A stretch of DNA of 64,000 nt from CALEMW01 sp964343835 (lineage in GTDB: Bacteria; Krumholzibacteriota; Krumholzibacteriia; LZORAL124-64-63): contig CAYFKR010000009.1 in NCBI GenBank assembly GCA_964343835.1, forward strand, positions 81,345 to 145,344. The letters are read 5' to 3'. Shown here in pieces: positions 43,582-51,576 of this stretch. The position numbers and the translations under genes are program-made. The first letter of the stretch is position 1, and every line of letters starts with the position of its first letter. The notes below the pieces were generated by a model, which made no database searches, was not told the DNA's origin, and saw only the letters and a program-made list of their open reading frames with translations.

Positions 43582-44916
43582 ATGTCACAGGGCCTCGACG
43601 TCAAGCCCGCCGCCGGGAAGCTCGGCATCCTGACCCCGGGCATGGGGGCCGTCGCATCGACCTTCATCGCCGGTGTCATCGCGTCGCGCAAGGGATTGCG
43701 CCTCCCCATCGGCAGCGTGACCCAGCTCGGCCACATCCGTCTCGGCAAGCGGACGGAAAACCGCCAGCCCCTGATCAAGAACTTCGTCCCCATCACCCCT
43801 CTCGAGGACATCGAGTTCGGCGGCTGGGACATCTTCGAGGACTCGGTCTACGAGGCCGCCAAGACCAGCGGCGTCCTGCCCAACGACCTCCTCGACGAGA
43901 TCAAGGACGAGCTCGACGCCATCAAGCCGATGCCGGCCGTCTTCGACAACTACTACGTGAAGAAGCTCGAGGGCACCCACGTCAAGCAGGGCGCCAACAA
44001 GATGGAGCTCGCCGAGCAGCTCATGGCCGACATGGAGACCTTCAAGAAGGAGAAGGGCTGCGACCGCCTGGTGATGGTGTGGTGCGGCTCCACCGAGATC
44101 TTCATGAAGCCGGGCGACGTCCACCAGACGGTGGAGGCGTTCGAGGAGGGCCTGCGCAACAACGATCCGGGCATCGCCCCGAGCATGATCTACGCGTACG
44201 CGGCCATCAAGATGGGCGTGCCCTACGCCAACGGCGCCCCCAACCTCAGCGCCGACTTCCCCGCCCTCGAGCAGCTCTCCAAGGAGACCGGCACCCCGAC
44301 CATGGGCAAGGACTTCAAGACGGGCCAGACCCTCATGAAGACCATCCTCGCCCCCGGCTTCAAGGCCCGCCTGCTGGGCATGAGCGGCTGGTTCTCCACC
44401 AACATCCTGGGCAACCGGGACGGCGAGGTCCTGGACGACCCCGAGTCGTTCAAGACCAAGGAGGAGTCCAAGCTCAGCGTGCTGGACACCATCCTGCAGC
44501 CGGAGCTCTACCCCGACCTCTACGGCGACCTCTACCACAAGGTGCGGATCAACTACTATCCGCCCCGCGGCGACAACAAGGAGGGCTGGGACAACATCGA
44601 CATCTTCGGCTGGCTCGGACTGCCGATGCAGATCAAGGTGGACTTCCTCTGCCGCGACTCCATCCTGGCGGCCCCCATCGTGCTGGATCTGGCCCTGTTC
44701 CTGGACCTGGCCCAGCGCGCGGGACTGTCCGGCATCCAGGAGTGGCTGTCGTTCTACCTGAAGAGCCCGGTCACCCCGGAGGGCCTGGTGGCCGAGCACG
44801 ATCTGTTCATCCAGCAGAAGAAGCTGAAGAACACCCTGCGCTGGATGATGGGCGAGGAGCTCATCACCCACCTGGGCCGCGAGTACTACGAGGACGTCTC
44901 CCTGGACGACCGCTAG
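43582..44916 (+). CDS. ino1: Inositol-3-phosphate synthase
   Basis: 444 residues. It converts glucose-6-phosphate to 1L-myo-inositol-1-phosphate with internal NAD turnover. The N-terminal NAD site is GILTPGMGAVASTFIAGV; other conserved parts are KTGQTLMKTILAPGFKARLL, SGWFSTNILGNRDG and the segment SKLSVLD. GGAGG-type ribosome site GAGAGGAG precedes the ATG. It is one of only two + strand genes in the right 58 kb. It implies inositol phospholipids or inositol-derived solutes. Confidence 0.95.
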   Translation: MSQGLDVKPAAGKLGILTPGMGAVASTFIAGVIASRKGLRLPIGSVTQLGHIRLGKRTENRQPLIKNFVPITPLEDIEFGGWDIFEDSVYEAAKTSGVLPNDLLDEIKDELDAIKPMPAVFDNYYVKKLEGTHVKQGANKMELAEQLMADMETFKKEKGCDRLVMVWCGSTEIFMKPGDVHQTVEAFEEGLRNNDPGIAPSMIYAYAAIKMGVPYANGAPNLSADFPALEQLSKETGTPTMGKDFKTGQTLMKTILAPGFKARLLGMSGWFSTNILGNRDGEVLDDPESFKTKEESKLSVLDTILQPELYPDLYGDLYHKVRINYYPPRGDNKEGWDNIDIFGWLGLPMQIKVDFLCRDSILAAPIVLDLALFLDLAQRAGLSGIQEWLSFYLKSPVTPEGLVAEHDLFIQQKKLKNTLRWMMGEELITHLGREYYEDVSLDDR

Positions 44917-44938
44917 CCCGCGCCCACGCGAGTGAGAC

Positions 44939-44969
44939 GGAACGGGCGGGGATCATCCCCGCCCGTTCC
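44939..44969 (+). terminator. Hairpin terminator after ino1
   Basis: A 13-bp stem GGAACGGGCGGGG/CCCCGCCCGTTCC with a 5-base loop, 22 bases after the stop. No T run follows, so it may be a weak or Rho-assisted stop, or allow read-through into the hydrolase 18 bases downstream. Confidence 0.55.
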
Positions 44970-44986
44970 CGTATCCCGGAGGAGTC

Positions 44987-45634
44987 ATGGACGTCGTGGA
45001 GACCGGAACCGCCGACTGGAACCTGCAGTGCCTGACCGTGGGCCCGCTCATGATGAACGCCTGGCTGCTGTGGTCCCCCGCCGCCGGCGAGGCCGCCCTG
45101 ATCGACCCCGGCGACGATCCCGACGTCCTGCTCGGCGCCGTCGAGGCCACCGGCTGTCGCCTGACGCACCTCCTGGCCACCCACGGACACTTCGACCACG
45201 TCTCCGCCGCCGCCGATGTCCAGAAGGAGTGGGACCTCCCCCTCCAGCGTCACCCCGGCGACGCCTTCCTCATCGACGGCCTCAACGCCACCCGCTCCAT
45301 GTACGGCTTCCCGCCCTGCGAGGAGCCGAAGGTCGCCGACCTCGATGCCGCGCCCCTCCCCTTCGCCGGCGCCACCCTCGACGTCCGCCACGCCCCCGGC
45401 CACTGCCCCGGCCACCTGCTCTTCGTCTTCGGATCCCACGCCGTCGTCGGCGACGTCATCTTCCACGATTCCATCGGCCGCACCGATCTGCCCGGCGGCG
45501 ACTTCGACACCCTCGCCGCCAGCATCCGCTCCGAGGTCTACTCTCTCCCCGACTCCACCACGCTCCATCCCGGCCACGGCCCCGACACCACCGTCGCCCG
45601 CGAACGCGCCTCCAACCCCTTCGTCCGCCCCTGA
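44987..45634 (+). CDS. Metallo-beta-lactamase-fold hydrolase (glyoxalase II-like)
   Basis: 215 residues. The metal motif is THGHFDH near residue 65; further ligands are in HAPGHCPGH, GDVIFHDSIGRTD and LHPGHGPDT. The DSIGRTDLPGGD segment is typical of the small glyoxalase II-like/persulfide-dioxygenase-related group (YcbL type). It hydrolyses thioesters or related bonds, with the substrate unproven. It starts 18 bases after the ino1 hairpin and may be read from the same promoter. Downstream begins the palindromic region. Confidence 0.88.
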   Translation: MDVVETGTADWNLQCLTVGPLMMNAWLLWSPAAGEAALIDPGDDPDVLLGAVEATGCRLTHLLATHGHFDHVSAAADVQKEWDLPLQRHPGDAFLIDGLNATRSMYGFPPCEEPKVADLDAAPLPFAGATLDVRHAPGHCPGHLLFVFGSHAVVGDVIFHDSIGRTDLPGGDFDTLAASIRSEVYSLPDSTTLHPGHGPDTTVARERASNPFVRP

Positions 45635-45643
45635 CCCCACCCC

Positions 45644-45695
45644 GCAGGCGTGGCGCAGCCACGACTAGCGCCTCAATCTCATTGTTTGATCCAAC
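45644..45695 (+). pseudogene. tRNA-like fragment (5' two thirds, CAT-type anticodon loop)
   Basis: The order of elements is that of a tRNA: two linker bases TG, D stem GCGC (45653-45656), D loop AGCCACGACTA, D stem GCGC (45668-45671), then TCAAT-CTCATTG-TTTGA as anticodon arm with U33 and anticodon CAT, one mismatch in the stem. No T arm or matching 3' acceptor follows. It could be a relic of an initiator/Met-type tRNA or chance similarity. Confidence 0.3.
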
Positions 45696-45700
45696 CAGCT

Positions 45701-45877
45701 GGCCGACTAGGGTCGGGTCGTCGGGCGATCGGCTGTCCCATCACGTCCACGCGGCTGTAGCACAAGGCGCGAACCGCAACCGTAGCCATGGCTACGGTGA
45801 GGATTCGCAACGCAGTGATGCGGTCGTGTGGACGTGATGGGGCGGTCGAGCGCCCGTCGTCCCGGCCCTAGTCGGCC
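45701..45877. repeat. 177-bp imperfect palindrome centred at 45789
   Basis: The outer ends GGCCGACTAGGG (45701) and CCCTAGTCGGCC (ends 45877) are inverse copies. Inside, CCCATCACGTCCAC (45738-45751) pairs with GTGGACGTGATGGG (45828-45841), and the centre is a perfect 18-bp palindrome CCGTAGCC-ATGG-type (45780-45797). Mismatches cluster between the perfect blocks. It lies between convergent genes. It resembles a repeated extragenic palindrome or a miniature mobile element, but no family is recognised. Confidence 0.85.
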
Positions 45878-45961
45878 AAGGTGAGGATTCGCAACGCAGT
45901 GATGCGGTCGAGTGGATGCCGTGGGGTCGGCGAGCGCCCGTCGACTCGGCCCTATTCGGCC
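45796..45961. repeat. Two tandem 82-bp copies of the palindrome's right arm
   Basis: Copy 1 is 45796-45877 and copy 2 is 45880-45961 (offset 84). The first 31 bases are identical (starting GGTGAGGATTCGCAACG), and GAGCGCCCGTCG and the CGGCCCTA-TCGGCC ends are shared. Copy 2 covers the parA stop codon at 45952 and the last codons of that gene. Confidence 0.85.
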
Positions 45962-46782
45962 AGATTGGCGGCGTTCATCTCTTCGAGCTTCTCGCCCTTC
46001 TTCTTCTCGAGCAGCTTGTGCCTCCTGAGGAACTCACCCTTGATCCAGTCCCGGTACAGGGACGCGCCAAGGCAGCCGGAGTCGTAGGAGAAGATGCTGC
46101 GGAAGTGGGACGGAGCCTCTTCGATCTTGATGTTGTTGGTGATCTGGGTCTTGAAGATCTCGCCCTTGAACTGGTTCTTCATCTCCTTCAGGACGTCCTT
46201 CTGGAGATCGGTGCGGCCGTCCTTCATGGTCACCAGCACGCCGAGGTTCTGGAGCCAGATGTTCTGACGCTCCTGCACGCGCTCGATGAGTTCCTTGAGC
46301 TGGTGCATGCTGGAGACGGCGAGGCCGGTGCACTGGCTGGGGATCACCATGTAGTCGGCGGCGACCAGGGCGTTCTGGGTCAGCACGCCCAGGTTGGGGG
46401 GCGTGTCGATGATGATCCAGCCGTAGGCCGTCGAGAGGGTCTGGGTGACCTTCACGAGGCGGTCGTTGAGCTGGGTGCGGGCCATGCTCTCCAGCGACGG
46501 GTTGGACGGGATGATGTCCACGTTCTCGTCGTAGACCGTCGACGTGATGCCGTCGTGGGGCGTGATGGCCCGGCGCAGGACGTCGAAGATGGACCGCGCG
46601 GGCGGCTCGCCGTCGAGCTTGCCCAGCAGGGTCGACGTGGCGCTGCCGTGGGGGTCCATGTCGATGACCAGACAGGAGGACGTGATGTCGCTGTAGCGGG
46701 TCAGGCCGGCCGCCAGGTTCAGGGCCGTGGTGGTCTTTCCGGTGCCACCCTTGTGATTGACGACGGCGATGACGTTGCCCAT
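45952..46782 (-). CDS. Orphan ParA/Soj-family ATPase
   Basis: 276 residues. The deviant Walker A KGGTGKTT is at 11-18, VIDMDPHGSAT follows, and IIIDTPPNLG forms the A' region. ParA ATPases bind DNA non-specifically and position chromosomes, plasmids or protein clusters. No parB, centromere-like iteron set or chemotaxis gene is adjacent, so the cargo is unknown. The C-terminus is Lys/Glu-rich and its final codons lie inside a repeat copy. A 17-bp inverted repeat overlaps its predicted promoter. Confidence 0.9.
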   Translation of the reverse strand: MGNVIAVVNHKGGTGKTTTALNLAAGLTRYSDITSSCLVIDMDPHGSATSTLLGKLDGEPPARSIFDVLRRAITPHDGITSTVYDENVDIIPSNPSLESMARTQLNDRLVKVTQTLSTAYGWIIIDTPPNLGVLTQNALVAADYMVIPSQCTGLAVSSMHQLKELIERVQERQNIWLQNLGVLVTMKDGRTDLQKDVLKEMKNQFKGEIFKTQITNNIKIEEAPSHFRSIFSYDSGCLGASLYRDWIKGEFLRRHKLLEKKKGEKLEEMNAANLAE

Positions 46783-46841
46783 GCGATTTCCCCCTGAGAC
46801 GCGATGCCCGGACCAGCGACCGTGAGCCGCACAATCCGCCT

Positions 46842-46869
46842 ATTATAGTCATTGAGCCGACGCATGCAA
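46842..46869 (-). promoter_or_regulatory. Predicted parA promoter
   Basis: On the - strand, TATAAT (46847-46842) with TTGCAT (46869-46864) 16 bases upstream. The -35 box lies within the left arm of the inverted repeat at 46859-46913. Confidence 0.5.
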
Positions 46870-46913
46870 CCGGTCAGCGGAATCGGAGCCCGAACCGACC
46901 GGTTGCATGCGTC
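46859..46913. promoter_or_regulatory. Perfect 17-bp inverted repeat upstream of parA (operator or terminator)
   Basis: GACGCATGCAACCGGTC (46859-46875) and its exact inverse GACCGGTTGCATGCGTC (46897-46913) flank a 21-base spacer. It is between the end of the six-gene operon (stop 46952) and parA (ATG 46782). No T run follows on the - strand, and one arm covers the parA -35 box, so an operator is at least as likely as a terminator. Confidence 0.7.
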
Positions 46914-46951
46914 TTGTCGCCAACAATTCGAACGTTATCTCAAGTCCGCCC

Positions 46952-47680
46952 TCAGAACGCGACGTCGAGGATCACCGTGAGCCCCACGAGGTGCTGGGGT
47001 CCCCGTTCCGTGAATTCAGCGTCCTGCGGCACCACGTCCCCCGAGAGTCCCTCGCTCCCGAGCTGGAGGACGGTGTCCAGGACCTCGGCGCGGACGCTCA
47101 TCCTACCCCCCATGGCGTACTCCAACCCTGCGCCGGCGCTGGGAGCGAAGTGGGACTGGTCCATGGCCGGTGCCGTCGTGCCCATGTCGAGCCAGCTGAT
47201 CCCCGCCACCAGATAGGGGCGCCAGACACCCACGGCCAGAGCCTGCTCCCAGGCCAGGTCCAGGCGGGTGAACGTCGCCGCATCCCACAGGAAGGGCGAG
47301 ACAACCTGGGAGTCGTTGGCCAGGGCGGCGATGTTCATCTTGGCGGAGGCGGCCTCCAGGCGCAGGTACGACGCCGCGCCGACGCGCATGGCGAACCCGG
47401 CCTGGAAGAGCACGTCCTCGTCGAGGGTCGCGGTGATGCGGCGGGCGTTGAACGTCACGCCGGCCGGCGACGTCCAGGTGCGCGTCTCCGGCACGACCAC
47501 GCGGAACAGGTCGCCGCCGGAGAGCATGCCCCCGCCGATGGAGAAGCGGAACCGCGACTCCGCTCCCGCGACGCTCGTCGGTTCCGAGGGCCGCGTGCGA
47601 CCGGACACGACGCGGGCGTCGGCCAGGGCCGACGACGCGGACAGCGTCAGGACCGCGAGGATCGTCAGGATCCGGGTCAC
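46952..47680 (-). CDS. Secreted outer-membrane beta-barrel-like protein
   Basis: 242 residues from GTG 47680. A signal peptide (about 1-20, ending SASSALA) precedes a domain of alternating short strands ending in an aromatic residue (LTVILDVAF), the usual C-terminal signature of outer-membrane barrels. It is not assigned to a named family. The GTG overlaps the SPFH stop, so it is the last gene of the sigma/anti-sigma/NfeD operon. Confidence 0.7.
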   Translation of the reverse strand: MTRILTILAVLTLSASSALADARVVSGRTRPSEPTSVAGAESRFRFSIGGGMLSGGDLFRVVVPETRTWTSPAGVTFNARRITATLDEDVLFQAGFAMRVGAASYLRLEAASAKMNIAALANDSQVVSPFLWDAATFTRLDLAWEQALAVGVWRPYLVAGISWLDMGTTAPAMDQSHFAPSAGAGLEYAMGGRMSVRAEVLDTVLQLGSEGLSGDVVPQDAEFTERGPQHLVGLTVILDVAF

Positions 47681-48444
47681 TCCTTCCCCCCGTCCAGCGC
47701 CTTGCCGAGGTGCTTGAAGATGTCGATGGGGACCGGGAAGATGGTGGTCGAGTTGTTCTCCCTGGCGATCTCGCTCAGGGTCTGCAGGTAGCGCAACTGG
47801 ATGGCCGCGGGATCGGTGGAGATCACGCCGGCGGCCTCCGCCAGCTTCTTGCTCGCCTGGAACTCGCCGTCGGCGTGGATGATCTTGGAGCGGCGCTCGC
47901 GTTCGGCCTCGGCCTGACGGGCCATGGCGCGGCGCATCTCCACCGGCAGGTCCACGTCCTTGATCTCCACCGTGCTCACCTTGATGCCCCAGGGATCGGT
48001 CTGGGAGTCGATGATCTCCTGGATCTGGTGGTTGAGCTCGTCGCGCTGGGACAGCAACTCGTCCATCTCCACCTGCCCCATGACGCTCCGCAGGGTGGTC
48101 TGGGCCACCTGGGACGTGGCGAAGAGATAGTCCTCCACGTTCACGATGGCCTTGTCGGGATCGATCACCCGGAAGTAGATCACGGCGTTGACCGTCACCG
48201 AGACGTTGTCCTTGGTGATCACGTCCTGGGGCGGCACGTCCATGGGGATGGTCCGCAGGGGCACCTTGATCATGCGGTCGATCAGGGGGATCAGGATGAT
48301 CAGGCCGGGCCCCTTGACGCCGCTCAGCCGGCCGAGCCGGAAAACGACGGCGCGCTCGTATTCCCTGAGCACGCGGATGGAATTGGCCAGGATGATGATG
48401 AGGATCAGCAGGATCGGGCCGATGGAAAGGGTGAAGAACGGCAT
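47677..48444 (-). CDS. SPFH/stomatin-like protein (slipin)
   Basis: 255 residues. An N-terminal membrane helix (about 5-22) is followed by the band-7 domain (EYERAVVFRLGRLSGVKGPGL-type start, then IPMDVPPQDVITKDNVSVTV) and a coiled coil rich in Ala/Glu/Arg around residue 170. Slipins form membrane scaffolds and are usually paired with NfeD, as here (12 bases apart). Confidence 0.93.
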   Translation of the reverse strand: MPFFTLSIGPILLILIIILANSIRVLREYERAVVFRLGRLSGVKGPGLIILIPLIDRMIKVPLRTIPMDVPPQDVITKDNVSVTVNAVIYFRVIDPDKAIVNVEDYLFATSQVAQTTLRSVMGQVEMDELLSQRDELNHQIQEIIDSQTDPWGIKVSTVEIKDVDLPVEMRRAMARQAEAERERRSKIIHADGEFQASKKLAEAAGVISTDPAAIQLRYLQTLSEIARENNSTTIFPVPIDIFKHLGKALDGGKE

Positions 48445-48456
48445 CGACGGTCCTCC

Positions 48457-49746
48457 TTAGGCGTCGTTCGCGTCGTCGTCGACGGCGACCACGACCGCCG
48501 TGCGGCCCTCGCGGGCCTGGACACGGACATGGTCGCCGGGTGAAACGGGCCGATCGGCCCGGAAAGACCACAATTCCCCGAAGATCTCGGCGGTTCCCTC
48601 CGCTCGCGGCTCCCCGTCGGCCGTTCTGGTGACGGTCCCCGTCACGCCGACGAGCCCCTCGGCTCCCGTGGTCACGGGCCGTCGCTGGGCCCGCAGCCCC
48701 AGGCCCGCCACGACCAGCAGCAGGGCGGACGTGCACAGCACCACCGGCAGGATCACCCGGAGGGAGAGATCGCCCAGGTACGATCCGGACTTGAAGAGCA
48801 TCAACGAGCCCAGCAGCAGCGCCGCCACGCCGCCGATGCCCAGCACGCCGTGGCTGGCGATCTTCACTTCCAGCAGCAGCAGGATCATGCCCAGCAGGAT
48901 GAGCAGCAGGCCGGCGGTGTTGACCGGCAGCGCCTGAAACGCCACGACGGCCAGCAGCAGGCTGATGCCCCCGATGACCCCGGGCAGGATGGCGCCGGGT
49001 CGACTCAACTCGAAGAACAAGCCGTAAACGCCCAGCATCATAAGGATATAGGCGACGTTTGGGTTCGTGATCTGCCGCAGGAGACGCTGCCGCGCGCTCA
49101 TGTCCCGGCGCCGGATCTCGGCCCCGTCCACGGAGAGGGTCGCAGGTCCATCGACGGTCTCCACGCTCCTCCCGTCGCACCAGGCCAGCAGGGACGGCGT
49201 ATCCCGGACCACCACGTCGATCATGCCCAGGGCCAGGGCGGAGTCGGCCGTCACCGATGCGCTGCGCCGCACCATGTCCTCGCACCAGGGCCCCAGGCGG
49301 CCGCGCCGGGAAGCGACGCTCTCGAGGTAGGCCACGGCGTCGTTGGTCACCTTCTCCGCCATGGTCGAGTCCATGGCGCCGCCCATGTTCACCGGGTGGG
49401 CGGCTCCCGTGTTGGTGGCCGGAGCCATGGCGGCGACATGGGCCGCCGCCAGGAGGAACACCCCCGCCGACGCGGCCCGGGCGCCGTCGGGAGCCACGTG
49501 CACGGCCACCGGCACCGGCGACGCCATGATGGCGCGCACCATGTCCCTCATGGCGGTGTCCAGTCCCCCGGGCGTATCCAGCACGACCACGACGCAGGCC
49601 GCTCCCTCCCGCTCGGCAGCGGCCAGGGACGACTCCAGGTATTCCGCGGCGATGGGCCCGATGGGGCCTTCGATCGTCAGCTCCACGACCTGGCCCGCCG
49701 CAGGGGCGGCCAGGATCAGCAGCAGCAGGATCAGCGTGCGGTTCAC
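48457..49746 (-). CDS. NfeD-family membrane serine protease (ClpP-class N-terminal domain)
   Basis: 429 residues. A signal peptide (1-18) precedes a ClpP/SppA-like domain with the Ser93/Lys132 dyad (AASAGVF and MAEKVTND). Four to five membrane helices follow (about 240-360), and then a C-terminal NfeD OB-fold (about 370-425, GLVGVTGTVTRT). In archaea this long type (1510-N) cleaves its stomatin partner. It lies upstream of the SPFH gene. Confidence 0.92.
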   Translation of the reverse strand: MNRTLILLLLILAAPAAGQVVELTIEGPIGPIAAEYLESSLAAAEREGAACVVVVLDTPGGLDTAMRDMVRAIMASPVPVAVHVAPDGARAASAGVFLLAAAHVAAMAPATNTGAAHPVNMGGAMDSTMAEKVTNDAVAYLESVASRRGRLGPWCEDMVRRSASVTADSALALGMIDVVVRDTPSLLAWCDGRSVETVDGPATLSVDGAEIRRRDMSARQRLLRQITNPNVAYILMMLGVYGLFFELSRPGAILPGVIGGISLLLAVVAFQALPVNTAGLLLILLGMILLLLEVKIASHGVLGIGGVAALLLGSLMLFKSGSYLGDLSLRVILPVVLCTSALLLVVAGLGLRAQRRPVTTGAEGLVGVTGTVTRTADGEPRAEGTAEIFGELWSFRADRPVSPGDHVRVQAREGRTAVVVAVDDDANDA

Positions 49747-49760
49747 GTCGGACTCCCGGC

Positions 49761-50825
49761 TCAGGGCCTGGGTTCGTCGAAGGACAGGGTGCCGGCGATG
49801 GCGGCCAGGCGTCGCATGTCGTCCATCTTCTCCCGGTTGGGGGCATAGACCAGCAGGTCCACCATGACGATGCGGTCACGATCGGGCATCTTCACGAAGT
49901 AGCACCAGAACGGCCCGCCCACCCCGGCGGAGACGCTGGCCCAGGCTCCGGTCAATTTCACGGCCGGGTGGCCGGCCAGGGTCGTGTCGCTCCACTCGAG
50001 GGACGCGTCGTTGAGCTCGGAGTCGTCCTGCATCACGCGCCCCACGTCCCTGCGCAGCGCGAGCAGGGCGTCGCGATCCGCGAGTCCGGAGTCGATGTCG
50101 TCGGCCCAGGCGGTCGTCAGGCCGAGGGCCGCACCGTCGGGCAGGGTCGACAGGTACTCGACGGCCTTGTAGCCGTCGGGTTCGTACTGGTTCTCGCGGT
50201 AGGATTTCGGGATCTCCAGCCAGAAGCCGTGCCGGCCCCAGTCGCGGCGGATGGTGGCGGTGTGGACGCCGTTGCGCCGGTTGTCGCGGACCATGCGGCG
50301 GTCGATGTCGGCGGCCAGGGTGTCGGCCAGGGCGGGTGCGTTGCGGTCCAGGAGCCGCGGGATCGTCCTGCGCTCGGGGGCCACCACCACGGTGGCGAGC
50401 TGGTTGCGGAAATAGGGGTCGCGGATGGTCAGGACGCCTCCGGCGCCGCCCGTCAGCCGGGTCAGCGACGCCTCGGATACCAGGGACCGGATCTCCTTCT
50501 CGACGGGCCCTCCGTCCCCCCAGCGCAGCAGGAACAGCAGGTTGCGGTAATTGCGTCCGTTGCGCCACTCCTTGCCGGTGTAGTGGTGGAAACGGTAGGT
50601 CTCCTCCGTCTTGATGACGAAGACGTGATCGGGGCTGAGGCGATCCATGAACGGGCCGGCGAGGTCGAACAGGGAGGGATCGGACGTGATGACGGCCACG
50701 TCGCCGTAGGATCCCACCGCGGAGAAGAGGGGATCGTCGTCGCGGCCCTCGCCGCATCCACCGGCGGTCAGGAGCATGAAAAAGGCCGTCGCGACGATCG
50801 TGACGGCCTGGAACACTCGCCTCAT
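49761..50825 (-). CDS. DUF4837-family lipoprotein
   Basis: 354 residues from ATG 50825, preceded by GAGAGG. The signal ends MLLTAGGC with the lipidation Cys24. The mature part resembles DUF4837 proteins known from Bacteroidetes and relatives, with repeated strand-helix units, WLEIPKSY-type segment (FWLEIPKSYREN) and GAWASVSAGVGGPFWCYF. Function is not known. It lies between the anti-sigma factor and NfeD, which suggests a cell-envelope role. Confidence 0.78.
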   Translation of the reverse strand: MRRVFQAVTIVATAFFMLLTAGGCGEGRDDDPLFSAVGSYGDVAVITSDPSLFDLAGPFMDRLSPDHVFVIKTEETYRFHHYTGKEWRNGRNYRNLLFLLRWGDGGPVEKEIRSLVSEASLTRLTGGAGGVLTIRDPYFRNQLATVVVAPERRTIPRLLDRNAPALADTLAADIDRRMVRDNRRNGVHTATIRRDWGRHGFWLEIPKSYRENQYEPDGYKAVEYLSTLPDGAALGLTTAWADDIDSGLADRDALLALRRDVGRVMQDDSELNDASLEWSDTTLAGHPAVKLTGAWASVSAGVGGPFWCYFVKMPDRDRIVMVDLLVYAPNREKMDDMRRLAAIAGTLSFDEPRP

Positions 50826-50842
50826 GGCGTACCTCTCGGGTC

Positions 50843-51550
50843 TCATTCGTTGCGTGTCGAATCCTCCAGATCAAGGTACTCCATTCCACCGTCCACGAGC
50901 AACGCCTTAAGGTGCTCGTTCTCCGTGCGCAGCTCCACGAGCTGGGTCCTGAGGCGGCGGACCTCCTCCTCGAGCACGGAGATGGTGCGGCGGGAATCGG
51001 GTGCGTCGGAGAGCCACTCGGGCTCCGACCCGAGGAAGGCGCCGGTGCCGACGGTGGCCGGACCGGCACCGCCACGGCTGCCCTTGAAGTCGAAGATCCG
51101 GGTCTCGGGCTGCAGCGAGAGGCGATCGCTCACGGCGGGCCGGCTGCCGGCGTCGGCCAGCGTACCGCCCGGAGCGGCGGGCCCCATGCCGAGGTCCGGA
51201 AGGACCCAGGTGGTCATGACGACCACGAACGCCAGGCCTGCGGCGGCCGAGAGGCCGAAGGAGCGCAGCCAGCCGAACCAGGGACGGTCCGCCGGCTCGT
51301 CCCACGGCACACCCTCCCCCGCGGCTTCCTGCAGGGCCCGATTGAGGCGCAGCTGGAGCTTCCATTCGAAGGCGTCGGACGGTTCCTCCGCCGTCGCGCG
51401 GATCATGCGACCGCCCAGCTCCAGTTCCTCGCGGTGGGCGCGGCAGTCGCCGCAGCGGGCCAGGTGCTCGTCCAGGGACGGGGTCTGCTCGGGGGGCAGC
51501 ACGCCGTCCAGTTCAAGGTTGATCAAGGTGCGGGCCTTGCCACAACGCAT
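50843..51550 (-). CDS. Anti-sigma factor with zinc-binding ZAS domain
   Basis: 235 residues. The N-terminal ZAS motif Cys3 ... His29-x3-Cys33-x2-Cys36 (HLARCGDC) is complete. A single membrane helix (about 98-117) separates it from a periplasmic part that ends in a coiled coil (about 195-225, rich in Leu/Glu/Arg). It would sequester the ECF sigma factor encoded 26 bases upstream and release it on an envelope signal. Confidence 0.9.
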   Translation of the reverse strand: MRCGKARTLINLELDGVLPPEQTPSLDEHLARCGDCRAHREELELGGRMIRATAEEPSDAFEWKLQLRLNRALQEAAGEGVPWDEPADRPWFGWLRSFGLSAAAGLAFVVVMTTWVLPDLGMGPAAPGGTLADAGSRPAVSDRLSLQPETRIFDFKGSRGGAGPATVGTGAFLGSEPEWLSDAPDSRRTISVLEEEVRRLRTQLVELRTENEHLKALLVDGGMEYLDLEDSTRNE

Positions 51551-51576
51551 CTCGGTGTCCTCCAGGGGTAGGGACC

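Larger units (their letters stand above)
45635..45951. other. 317-bp convergent intergenic region, repeat-filled
   Basis: Nearly all of it is accounted for by a tRNA-like fragment (45644-45695), a 177-bp palindrome (45701-45877) and a second copy of its right arm (45880-45961). No protein-coding gene is seen. Confidence 0.7.

Noticed and set aside
45635..45961. CRISPR array
   Set aside because: Only two direct copies of 82 bases occur, with a two-base separation and no spacers; no cas genes are present in the window.
46952..49879. 975-codon frame spanning NfeD, SPFH and the barrel gene
   Set aside because: Only its last quarter (from GTG 47680) is coding; the rest is out of frame with NfeD and SPFH.
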